From positions 193,713-257,712 of the forward strand of contig NW_004191722.1 in assembly GCF_000330505.1 (NCBI RefSeq): a DNA stretch of 64,000 bases. Direction: 5' to 3'. Under the pieces are notes generated by a model, which was given only the letters and a program-made list of their open reading frames with translations, was not told the origin of the DNA and ran no database searches. The position numbers and the translations under genes were made by a program. Origin of the DNA: Entamoeba invadens IP1. Taxonomy: Eukaryota; Evosea; Mastigamoebida; Endamoebidae. This document shows, one piece after another, positions 19,401 to 27,843 of this stretch (position 1 is the first letter of the stretch; each line of letters opens with the position of its first letter).

Positions 19401-20339
19401 TCCATTACACGGACAAAATGATTCAACAAAATGTGATGCTTCCATTGTTGTTCCATTAAGATGACAAAACACATCTTGAGAATCTCCAAATCTTAAAAGG
19501 TGGTTGTCTGCAAGCATATTGAATCCTAGTGGAAGTGTAGAAATGTTAAATGGTTGAGTAAAGAGTGCAAAGTCAAACTCTTTGTCATGATTCATTTCAA
19601 AATCTTCAAGTATTATCAAGCTTTCATTGATTATAAATAATGCAACATCATGAACATTTCTTTGGAGAGAAACAGTCACTGAACCCCCCTTCATTATTTC
19701 AACCATTTCAGATTGTATTGAACTCTTTTCATCAATAGTCAAAGTCCCTCCAAGTTTTAATGATCCAGCCTTAATATTTATTCTTCTGTTGAAACTTTCA
19801 AAATACAAATTACTTGTTTTTGTTTCGGCATTGAACAAAGTGGAAACGAATAAAGAAGAATTTGAAAGTATTGTTATTTTTGATTTAAAGCCAACACTAA
19901 GAGCTTCAAAGTTTGAGAAACTGTTGTTTGTTAAATTCAAATCACTTGAAGTTAGATTGACTTCCTTTTTTGAATAGAACTTGGAAGTGTTTTCAAGTGT
20001 CATACAGTTTGTTCCAGCCACTAAAATAGTGTTGACATATAAATATGAATTGTCCAAGAGTTTTGCATTGTTTCCAAAATCAAGTGTCATTTGTTCTTGA
20101 CTTCTCAAAATGGAATCTCCTTTCAAGTCAATTTCTGAACCATACTCTATTTTCATTATTTTGTTTATGATCAATTCCACATCACCTTCCATTTTAAATA
20201 TTGACTCGCTCACCAAAAATGAATCCATTTCACAATTACCTTCTTGAGTAAGATCCATCCCTATTAATTCCTCTGGAGGGCATTCTGCTTGAAGATGAAC
20301 CAAGAAAAAAAGAATAATAAAGATAAGTCCAGTGATCAT
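16431..20339 (-). CDS. Receptor-like transmembrane protein kinase (Entamoeba TMK family)
   Basis: 1302 residues. Signal peptide at the start. Residues of about 30-300 are Ser/Asn/Leu-rich with repeated short strands (for example IEYGSEIDLKGDSILRS), suggesting a beta-helix-like stalk. About 430-850 is a Cys-rich region with many CxxC pairs (CSDGYYLDEGNC, CVECKSGLLL, CTSCEAGYYLSGNAC), the EGF/furin-like pattern of Entamoeba TMKs. One TM helix (WVILLSIIGVFLFFMFLIF) lies near 860-885. The kinase domain is about 1030-1300: GEGTFGVVF loop, VAIKK lysine, HRDIKPDN loop, DFG, GTPIYMAPEIL. All key residues are present, so it should be active; the fold is of the tyrosine-kinase-like group. Ligand unknown. 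Likely a plasma-membrane sensor. Confidence 0.93.
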   Translation of the reverse strand: MITGLIFIILFFLVHLQAECPPEELIGMDLTQEGNCEMDSFLVSESIFKMEGDVELIINKIMKIEYGSEIDLKGDSILRSQEQMTLDFGNNAKLLDNSYLYVNTILVAGTNCMTLENTSKFYSKKEVNLTSSDLNLTNNSFSNFEALSVGFKSKITILSNSSLFVSTLFNAETKTSNLYFESFNRRINIKAGSLKLGGTLTIDEKSSIQSEMVEIMKGGSVTVSLQRNVHDVALFIINESLIILEDFEMNHDKEFDFALFTQPFNISTLPLGFNMLADNHLLRFGDSQDVFCHLNGTTMEASHFVESFCPCNGCYITPLEFIKQIQVHLRELPSMRYSINPSENDIITFGNVVFSLVHVQSFVFSIESNFSVDVTTQNLSKDVVVIAKNVFEYNGVQCTIGHFKGGTFKCDFVEECIVGGLNELQVCVPCLKTGCIHCQGENGKCLKCSDGYYLDEGNCRLHLKCLFDERGFCNKCSDGFSLESNSCIPTKEDGCQLKLNKKECILCDTTKRLINEHGICIDAPPNAIDISQSSTVSCQLGYFTNGINCVKCNETYSGSNLCENGRIISCRDNNELSQDKTCNLKSCEKEENDEKDENGVCEKGKENCKTILNGKCVECKSGLLLNLSHSCMSTLDDSCEEGSEKGCNRCAKGMYHEKTTDDCESCDEQCKECFGNQLFCTSCEAGYYLSGNACKSNHDLLETCDKIVSFGNGCVECKIGYYKSGFECIQCDEKCESCIMNNTCITCNSTNYRTISGDCAPRSYIVGCANEIDDYGCSRCLVGYYQINNNECSECKNGCSVCSSSDECTSCFDNYVLLDLNCVWYTTIDKCVESRNSVCTKCDFWDRPSDNGKYCETHAVWWVILLSIIGVFLFFMFLIFITAFIIFKNISAKKALADANLFKMNKSNITFRDLGDGILSNCDTMEITRNEPFDIDSEQCQLFCIGNTNKRQVKIQLTVKEESLKYKIRFDPPVIIIPHGYACELRMYITVFCTTHIKEEIALCCNFHGEELIKNIKFEAKTKVSSRLDPDELHEVKKIGEGTFGVVFIGDFRGNKVAIKKMKNTSSDEMYFEFEKEISMLDKMRSDYVIHFYGAVYLPGKVSMVTEFAAYGSLYGYRTKTRREEVMMKLRVKFMIDLGRGLIYLHGCGVLHRDIKPDNLLVMSVNANDTVNAKLTDFGTSRGYSLMMTNMTFTKGVGTPIYMAPEILEKRYYTKSADVYSYGITLYECLSWKDPYPGDDPKFKYPWNVADYVVKCGRPEKCECLTAEMYQLMNESWDASPQKRISVDEIVCRLNEIYGKLE

Positions 20340-21347
20340 TAATAATTGATTTTTGAGTGATTATTCATTTAAACCTAAAGATGTATAGATGGTTAGATCA
20401 TCTCTTTTTGGAGCCAGATTATCAATGCAAATGTTTTAATTTTGAAACTGTTATTCCTTATTAAGATATATTTTCTTCATAATAAAAGAAAAATCAATTT
20501 ATTCATGAATTAGATGTTTTCTTTATTGTTTATTACATTTTTGTTTTTATATATAATTATTTGTCTCCTCTGTACCATTTGATGAGTTAAAGATGACATT
20601 TCTAATGCATTAAACAAACTGTTTAAAAATCTTAAACCAGTTTAAGTATATTGATTTTTCACTAAAATTTGAAAGTAATTTTATATTTTAAAAACATTGT
20701 ATAACTTTTCATATTTTTATTTGTAATAAAAGAAACCTCAAAAATTGTTTTTTTCCAAAAATGAAACTTAACATAACATATTTTTATGTATTCAATAATT
20801 TCAATTATTTTTCTCCAATGTTGTTGTTTGTATATTCTCAACACTTCTTGTTCGTTAATGAACAGTTCTAACCAGATATTTATTCAAATAACACTATAAC
20901 CATTTTAACTACCAGACTAATAGATGTAAATATGTGGTTTGTGTTATTATAATAGACAATTATTGTATGTATCTATTGGATAGTTGTTGAGTCGGAGTTA
21001 ATCTGTTATTATTCCAAACAAAAACATAACAGTAAATAGTTTGTGAAAAAACAATTTTCGAATGTTTCCATACAAAAAAATATAAAAAATATTGTAATAA
21101 AATAGGTACAAAAAGTATACCTTTTGTTTTAATTATACAATTCTAACTCTTAAAAAACAGATTTTCAAAAGAAATGCTAAATGTAATAATAATACAATTT
21201 GTATTATTTTTTTAGATTTGATTTACTATATTATTATTATAAAACAAACAAATTATATAATTTGTATAAAATGACGAAACGACTAAAATTCACTGAAATA
21301 ATAAAACCCTATACAAATAAATACAGATACTCAACCATTCCGCCGCC
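20340..21347. other. Divergent intergenic region, AT-rich
   Basis: About 1 kb between the TMK and TtcA-like start codons. Contains no supportable ORF. The word actcAAAAATCA just upstream of the TMK ATG (minus sense) is close to the Entamoeba initiator AAAAATTCA. GGTTTAAATG lies about 30 bases further out. Confidence 0.45.
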
Positions 21348-22244
21348 ATGTCCCAAGAGAAAGTGAAGATTCCTTTTGAACAGAAGAAAATATTTGACAA
21401 GATGTATTCCAAATTTTGGCAGATGAATCTTCGTGAGAAGATTATATCTCCCGATGACAAGATTATAATCGGATTTTCTGGCGGAAAGGACTCGCTACTT
21501 CTGCTTCACATTTTGTCGACATTAATGAAGAACAAGAAGTACAATATCAAAGTCCTTGCAATTCACGTTAAAAATGACGAAGTGGGCTATCACCTCGACG
21601 CAGACTTCTCTCGCAAACTCTGTGAAGACCTTAATGTTCCATTTCTTGTTCTCGACTCTGAGCGCGTCGCTCCCAAAGACATCGAAGACTCCGACAAAAC
21701 CACATTTTGTTTAAGTTGTGGTAAAAATCGACGCCGTGCGTTATTGAAGTATGCCAAAGAAAATGGGTACACTTCGATTGCGTTAGGGCATCACATGGAC
21801 GATGTCGCGGAAACGTTATTACTGAACCAAATGTTCTGTGGGTGTATCGCAGGGATCCCTTCTCAATTTGTTGCCAAGAAGTACAACGTCAAATTCATTC
21901 GACCGTTGATCGACATCCCCGTCGTTTTAATCCAACAGTGGACTCATTATATCACTCTTCCCATCTTAATTAGATGTAACCACGAGTCCGACTCGATGAG
22001 AGGTGAAGTCAGAGAACTCCTTGAAAATCTGAAGAAGAAACACCCCTTTATAGTGCAGTCCATCGCACAAGNNNNNNNNNNNNNNNNNNNNNNNNNNNNN
22101 NNNNNNNNNNNNNNNNNNNNNNNNNNNNNNNNNNNNNNNNNNNNNNNNNNNNNNNNNNNNNNNNNNNNNNNTGCAGTCATCGCACAGCCGCCCACACATC
22201 AGACAGAGTATATTGATAGTCTTTATATACTATTTCATCTATAA
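21348..22244 (+). CDS. TtcA-like tRNA thiolation PP-loop ATPase, interrupted by an assembly gap
   Basis: About 241 residues are readable before the gap (22072-22171) and a short in-frame tail follows it to the stop at 22244. The PP-loop is GFSGGKDS (residues 43-50), the CxxC is CLSC (121-124), LGHHMDD follows, and a third Cys is in IRCNHESDSMR. This is the TtcA/Ncs6 arrangement, in which the three Cys hold an Fe-S cluster for 2-thiolation of tRNA. Bacterial-type TtcA acts on C32; the substrate here is unknown. The sequence on both sides of the gap is nearly the same, so the true gene probably lacks an insert (see findings). Confidence 0.82.
   Translation: MSQEKVKIPFEQKKIFDKMYSKFWQMNLREKIISPDDKIIIGFSGGKDSLLLLHILSTLMKNKKYNIKVLAIHVKNDEVGYHLDADFSRKLCEDLNVPFLVLDSERVAPKDIEDSDKTTFCLSCGKNRRRALLKYAKENGYTSIALGHHMDDVAETLLLNQMFCGCIAGIPSQFVAKKYNVKFIRPLIDIPVVLIQQWTHYITLPILIRCNHESDSMRGEVRELLENLKKKHPFIVQSIAQXXXXXXXXXXXXXXXXXXXXXXXXXXXXXXXXXXAVIAQPPTHQTEYIDSLYILFHL
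22072..22171. other. Assembly gap (100 N)
   Basis: Exactly 100 unknown bases, the conventional size for a gap of unknown length, inside the 3' end of the TtcA-like gene. About 18 bases on each side are near-identical. Confidence 0.98.
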
Positions 22245-22376
22245 ATATAGTTTGTTATTTTAGTAACACTCTCCTAACACATAGTTTCTATATATTTATA
22301 GAAACTATAAATATATAATAATTTATTATAATTTGATAGTAAAATGGAGTCTCAAGTATGTAGAAGTATCGATCTA

Positions 22377-23054
22377 TTAGAAGTCGTCAGGAAGGCCAAA
22401 TTGCGATGGTTTGAACTCGTTGAGTGACTTCAACATACAATCTGCAGTATTAAAGACTGGATCGTCGGCATTTTCTTCTTCGGGGATAGCAATAGTGAGA
22501 GCTCCGGACGCGAGTCCCGCTTGGACTCCTAAGACTGCATCTTCGAAGACAATTGCCTTCTTCATATCAGTACATCCAAGCAATTTTGCAGCATGTAGGA
22601 AGATGTCTGGCTTTGGTTTGGATGCTTTAACTGCTGGGTTATCGCCCAATACGATAGCGTCGAAGTATTTTAACATGTCTTTATTTGCTTCCATTTTGTT
22701 GTCGAAGACTTCTTTAGTTGTTGAAGTAGCGAGTGCGATGGGGATTGAATGCTTCTTGAAATACTGTAGTATTCTTATAGCCCCAGGTAAGGGTTTTACT
22801 TGTGACCAGAGTGAGTTCAGATGATCTATTTTATATTGAACGGCATGAGAAATAGTATCAGTGATGTGATATCGTTCTAAAAGTGCACGGGTTGCAGGTT
22901 CGATCAAACGCCCCATCATTTGTTTTTTCATCTCATAATCAAATTTGGAACCGGGGGAATATTCATCTAAATATTGTTGCGTCGCTATCGTATACATAAT
23001 TTCTGTGTCTAATAACGTTCCATCTAAATCAAATATGGCATATCGTTCCGACAT
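22377..23054 (-). CDS. HAD-superfamily phosphatase, beta-phosphoglucomutase/HDHD1-like
   Basis: 225 residues from the ATG at 23054; the frame reaches 23060 only via a TTG. HAD motif I is DLDGTLLDTE (nucleophile Asp near residue 9), motif II the Ser/Thr of LATSTTKE, motif III a Lys in KPKPDIF, and motif IV VFEDAVLGVQAG. A helical cap lies between motifs I and II, as in subfamily I HADs. Closest by eye to HDHD1 (pseudouridine 5'-phosphatase) and sugar-phosphate phosphatases; substrate cannot be fixed from sequence. Cytosolic; no signal peptide. Tail to tail with the TtcA-like gene, about 130 bp apart. Confidence 0.88.
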   Translation of the reverse strand: MSERYAIFDLDGTLLDTEIMYTIATQQYLDEYSPGSKFDYEMKKQMMGRLIEPATRALLERYHITDTISHAVQYKIDHLNSLWSQVKPLPGAIRILQYFKKHSIPIALATSTTKEVFDNKMEANKDMLKYFDAIVLGDNPAVKASKPKPDIFLHAAKLLGCTDMKKAIVFEDAVLGVQAGLASGALTIAIPEEENADDPVFNTADCMLKSLNEFKPSQFGLPDDF

Positions 23055-23930
23055 CGTCAATTTTTATTTTTTTTGAGTTTTTTTATTAAAATTGTTTTTT
23101 TTATTGTACTATATATTTAAATTGTTAACTATTGTTTTGAATTTGTAATAGTATTTTTTATGTACTAGTATTAATATATATATATATTATATTTATATGG
23201 TTATTACCTTTGAATATTTGTAATAAAAATCTGATATTTTTTTAATAATTCATTATTATTATTATAACTAGTTAATAAGTGGTAATTATATTAATAAAAT
23301 AACAATTGTGTTTTAAATTACAAAAAATAATAAAAAGTAATTATTCAATAGTGTGTTATAATAATAATAATTATAATATAATTATTTAAAAATATAATCT
23401 CTGATTTATAGTTATGAAAAATTAAAATGTAAATTCCCTCACCAAAAATGTAAAAGAGTGTTATTTTTTTTGAAGGAATGGTTTAATAAACAAAATGATT
23501 CTTTTATTAAAGTTTTAACAGCAGCATTTATTCCATAACAAAACCGAGTATTTACAAAAATCGAGTCTCTAACTTATTTTTGTTACCACAACTTAGTAAA
23601 TGCCCAAGTTATCTTTTCCAGAATTCCAAAAGGTTGAAAACTGTCCACAAATTTTCTTATGATATTCCCAAATATCCACTTCAGTAAGAAACGCCATCAA
23701 ACAACTTGACTCTCATCATACTACTATTTAAATAATAAAAAGTAATAAACCTAATAGTATTGAAAAGTGTTGAGTGACAAAAGAAGAAATTGTAAACTCG
23801 ATTGAACATGATGACAACCAAAATGATGAAATGCTATAAAAATTCACAAAGAAGAAAATGAGTCATCTCAAGTCACGTCCACTTGGCAGTTGAATAAGAA
23901 GATCGTCCACCAAGAACTCACACAGGAAGA
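23055..23930. other. Divergent intergenic region, AT-rich
   Basis: Spacer between the HAD phosphatase and PPi-PEPCK starts. The first half is almost pure A/T; the second half is more mixed (23530-23930) but has no ORF. It probably contains the PEPCK promoter. Confidence 0.5.
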
Positions 23931-26900
23931 ATGTTCAATCAAGAAAAAGGTACTGATTACCCAGTTATCAACCAGACAGACCTCGAGTCACTTGCTGACT
24001 TGAAGCTCTCTGTTATGGGTCATGAATATCCAAAGACCACTAAAAACAGTGATGCCATCGAAGTTATGACACCATTAGTAGATGTCATTGCAGAAGCCGA
24101 CCAAGACGTTACCGCACCAATTGATCAACGACTTCAATCATTCTTGAATTCATACTTCGCCGAATGCAAGACTGAAATACCAAAGATCCCAGACAACACA
24201 GTCGTTCTTGATAAAGAGGGTCTTGGAAGAGTTTTGTCATTCCCCCCAAACAAACAAGACTTCTTCTGTGAGACTATGTCCTCATACAAAATCAAACAAG
24301 GTGTCTTGCACAACCCAGCCAAAGATAAGAGAACAACAGTTGGTGTGTTCCACATCTGTGAAGGTGATGTCCCCGTTCCTACTGACAAGATTGAATGCCC
24401 CAAATCCGCTTTCTTAAGAATGTTGAAAGCTGCATTCTATGAAGCTCCAGACAACCATTTGATTATTCCATACACTGCTGAATGTGAACATCCAACCAAA
24501 TCATGGGTCTCACTCTATATGAGACCAACAGTCATTCCAGCTGTTCAAGGTGTTAAAGGTTTTGAACACGAAAAGAAGACCGAAATTCACTTCTTTGTTC
24601 CAGGCAACATGGTTTCCTGCTTGGACTTTGTTGAGTCTGTCTTTGGCAATGCTGGTAACCCCAAGTTATTGAAGAACGATGCTGCACTTGACCCATTGAA
24701 CTGGACTGGACATACTGGTATGGCTGTCCTTGCTCCACACTTGACTAAGATCACTAAGAAGGAATGTGGTCTTCCACACATTTCACAAGCCACTGAGAGA
24801 CAAAAGAAGGAGCACATGTGCTGGGAAAAAGAAGACGAATTGTACAACGACGGAAAGACCTTTAAGATGTATGCCAGAGATGCTTCAGGTTTCATTTGCA
24901 CTATCATTGCTGATAACTACTTTGGCTATTGCAAGAAGGAAGTTAAGACCCAAATTTCATTCTCAGCGAACTTGTACGGACTTGCCGAAGAAGAACACGC
25001 CGGTGGAGCCATTTGCAGACCATCATATGATCTTGGGGAATCAGCCAAAGCTGTTCAATATGCTGAAGGGTACAAATACAGTGAGATGATCGAGAAGAAC
25101 AAGAACTCAATTACATTAAAAGAAGGGTATGCTGTTGATAAAACTTATCCAGAAGGTATTATATATGTCCCAGAAGATGCCGTATTCAATATTGAAGAGG
25201 CTTCTATTAAGTTCCATTACAACGGAAAGGAGCAAACCATTCTTTTGATACCAAAAGTCAATTATGTCCTTCCTAATGGGTATACTATCATCTTACACGA
25301 CACTATGACTTCAAGAAGATGGACTTTGAGAGGAATTCTGCCACAATACACACTCTGCCATAAGCCGTGCACTGTCTCTGGTGGAGGAAAGTCCGAGATT
25401 TCTAAGAACATTAGTGACGCCATTTTTGCTGGGAAGATCTTCATTAATAACAAGGAAGAAGAATATAAGAAGGTCCAAAAGGTCTTTGACCACGACTTCT
25501 CAAGAAGATATGCCGATGGAGAAATTAAGTCTGCACACATTCTCGATCCAAATGTCACGCTTGGGACGGTTGTCAAGATGTTGACACCATCAGCGAACTT
25601 CACTGAAGAACACAATGAGTTCATTCAGACCATCCAACCATCTATTGTTGAATTGATCTTAACGATCAAATCGTTGTACAGAGAAGAATGGAAGGGCGAC
25701 TGGCAATCAAGAATCACTGTCGATAAGATCAATGGACAAGAAGGCCACGAATTGAAATACAGAAAGATGCCACTTCCTTCACAATACTTGAGAATAGGGT
25801 TTGAGTCCGATGAGACGACTTGGAGAGTCTTCCAATTGAGAAAAGACTTCTTCCCAGCTGCCAAATTGCAGATGGAAGACGATATCACCGGGTCTGTCAT
25901 TGTCCCAACTAAGTTGTTGAAGACTCCAATCAACACTAATGGGAAGAGAGCGTGCAAGATCGTCAAGAATTGTGAATATAGACTCTTCCAAAGACCAGAC
26001 GATGCCATTTTCAGAGGGTATGATAAACAAACTGAATATGACTTCTCTATTGAAGGACACTTCATCTCTAATTACCAACCAATGACTAGAGAAGAGGCTG
26101 CTGACTTCACCAAGGACGTTGTTAGATTGTACCAATACACCGACCCTATGAGAGTCACTTTGCAAGACTTTGTTGCTGGCAAAGATCAGACGAAATATGT
26201 TGTGTCGTCATCATTACCAAGACTTGTGAAGGAAGGAGACAAGTTGGTCTGCTCGAAGAACCCAAGATACTTGCAAAGAAGACCAGACATGTTGGACCCA
26301 GAGAACACTTATATGACATTCAAAGCTATTTCGTTGTTCAGAAAGATCGCAGACACTGATCCATTGTATACCCCAGTCGATGCTGTCTTGTCTGGAAGAA
26401 GAAACAACCCACCACAAACTAAAGGAGCTCTTGTCTTAAGACCACTCTCCGTCTTTGCTCCACTCCACTACTTCGAATTGCCAGAGTTGTTGATGGAAGC
26501 TATCACTTCGATGACTGGAGCATCACCATCTATCTTCGGTGCAGGATCTGAAGGCGCTTTGACTAAAGGTCCATTCAACTCCCTTCCAGCTGTTGTTGAT
26601 TTGAACAACTACTTGTTGGGTATGATCTGCTGTGGATACTCTGGATTTGTTTCCTCGGCGTCGTATTGTGGCCCACATTATAAGATCAGCCACGACATCT
26701 CTTTGTTGATCCCAGAAATTTGGTCCAGAATGAGAAGAAACGAACAAGAACCTAAATACTTGATTGAACATGGATTCTTGGAAGCCGTCCCAGACGTCTC
26801 TTATAACGGAAAGACTTACGCGGGCAGAAGACTTGGATACAGAATCACTAAGGAGTTCGCTACTCACTTCTTCAGCTCGATCTTTACTGCACCAAACTCA

Positions 26901-27383
26901 GTGATGCCAGAAGACTTCTTGAAACCAGAGAAGCAAGACTTGGCTATTTATGCTGATTCATATGAATATATGGCACAGACAGATAAGGGAATTGCTGGTA
27001 ATTATATCGAAGATGGAACTGTAGAAGGTGCTTGCCCACCATTGAAGGCTTTGTTGTATATCATGGCTAATGGAAGTTATAACGGCATGACTATCGAATC
27101 AAAGGAATTCAGAGACTTGTTTGATCCAAAGGCCGTCTTTGCTAGTGAATGGTACAAACTCAGATTACAGACAAGACAAAAAGTCGAGGAGAAGAAGTTG
27201 AACAAAGACTTGACTTACTTGAACAAGATGCTTGCTAATAGACCAAGAATCGCTGATAAGATCAATGAACAAATCAAAGAAGTCAAGGAAGAACTCGCTT
27301 ACATTTCATCCGAACAATACTTGCAAGACATCGACGGTTCTATCGGAACTGATCCTTACCTCTATACCTGCAAGAAACACTAA
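23931..27383 (+). CDS. Diphosphate-dependent phosphoenolpyruvate carboxykinase (PPi-PEPCK)
   Basis: 1150 residues, single exon. The length and overall sequence fit the PPi-using PEPCK known from Entamoeba and propionibacteria, about twice the size of GTP- or ATP-dependent PEPCKs and not detectably related to them along most of its length. It interconverts oxaloacetate and PEP plus CO2, with PPi/Pi in place of nucleotide, in the cytosol. This suits Entamoeba glycolysis, which already uses PPi enzymes. Conserved-looking blocks include KGPFNSLPAVVDLNN, GYSGFVSSASYCGPHYK and GRRLGYRIT. The codon use is strongly biased (AAG, GAC, CCA, TTG), which suggests high expression. The C-terminus has a charged helix (about 1085-1125). 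Confidence 0.82.
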   Translation: MFNQEKGTDYPVINQTDLESLADLKLSVMGHEYPKTTKNSDAIEVMTPLVDVIAEADQDVTAPIDQRLQSFLNSYFAECKTEIPKIPDNTVVLDKEGLGRVLSFPPNKQDFFCETMSSYKIKQGVLHNPAKDKRTTVGVFHICEGDVPVPTDKIECPKSAFLRMLKAAFYEAPDNHLIIPYTAECEHPTKSWVSLYMRPTVIPAVQGVKGFEHEKKTEIHFFVPGNMVSCLDFVESVFGNAGNPKLLKNDAALDPLNWTGHTGMAVLAPHLTKITKKECGLPHISQATERQKKEHMCWEKEDELYNDGKTFKMYARDASGFICTIIADNYFGYCKKEVKTQISFSANLYGLAEEEHAGGAICRPSYDLGESAKAVQYAEGYKYSEMIEKNKNSITLKEGYAVDKTYPEGIIYVPEDAVFNIEEASIKFHYNGKEQTILLIPKVNYVLPNGYTIILHDTMTSRRWTLRGILPQYTLCHKPCTVSGGGKSEISKNISDAIFAGKIFINNKEEEYKKVQKVFDHDFSRRYADGEIKSAHILDPNVTLGTVVKMLTPSANFTEEHNEFIQTIQPSIVELILTIKSLYREEWKGDWQSRITVDKINGQEGHELKYRKMPLPSQYLRIGFESDETTWRVFQLRKDFFPAAKLQMEDDITGSVIVPTKLLKTPINTNGKRACKIVKNCEYRLFQRPDDAIFRGYDKQTEYDFSIEGHFISNYQPMTREEAADFTKDVVRLYQYTDPMRVTLQDFVAGKDQTKYVVSSSLPRLVKEGDKLVCSKNPRYLQRRPDMLDPENTYMTFKAISLFRKIADTDPLYTPVDAVLSGRRNNPPQTKGALVLRPLSVFAPLHYFELPELLMEAITSMTGASPSIFGAGSEGALTKGPFNSLPAVVDLNNYLLGMICCGYSGFVSSASYCGPHYKISHDISLLIPEIWSRMRRNEQEPKYLIEHGFLEAVPDVSYNGKTYAGRRLGYRITKEFATHFFSSIFTAPNSVMPEDFLKPEKQDLAIYADSYEYMAQTDKGIAGNYIEDGTVEGACPPLKALLYIMANGSYNGMTIESKEFRDLFDPKAVFASEWYKLRLQTRQKVEEKKLNKDLTYLNKMLANRPRIADKINEQIKEVKEELAYISSEQYLQDIDGSIGTDPYLYTCKKH

Positions 27384-27843
27384 GTAAATCATCGTTGCGT
27401 GTTCTTGTTATATGAATGGTTTTTTTACTATAATATTTACTATTTTCATGTCGAATTAATTTTAGTAAAATAAATAACATTTTATTATTAATTTAATGGT
27501 TTATAGTTTTACTAGAATAATACTATAAATCATCTAATTGTTATACTAATGATAATAAATTATTATAAATTATAATTAATTTAAAAAAATTAAAGTGTTT
27601 GAATCAAAAAATCTTCAAAAAATGGAAGTATGAAATTTGTTCAAAAACAATTGATTTCGTCATACTACTATTTTATTATTAAAATATAAATTATTTTAAT
27701 TAAAAAAGACCAAGTAATTGGCACTATTTTCTTTTTTCTTGAATTAAAAAGTAACTGCAATAAATATTTAAAGATCTTTTTTATGAAAAAAAATGATGTC
27801 TATATCAATAGAATAAACTATTCGAAAGAACTCAGTTCAATAC
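27384..27843. other. Intergenic, AT-rich
   Basis: 460 bp between PPi-PEPCK and the next plus-strand gene. GAACTCAGTTCAATAC directly precedes the downstream ATG and includes a GAAC word. Confidence 0.45.
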
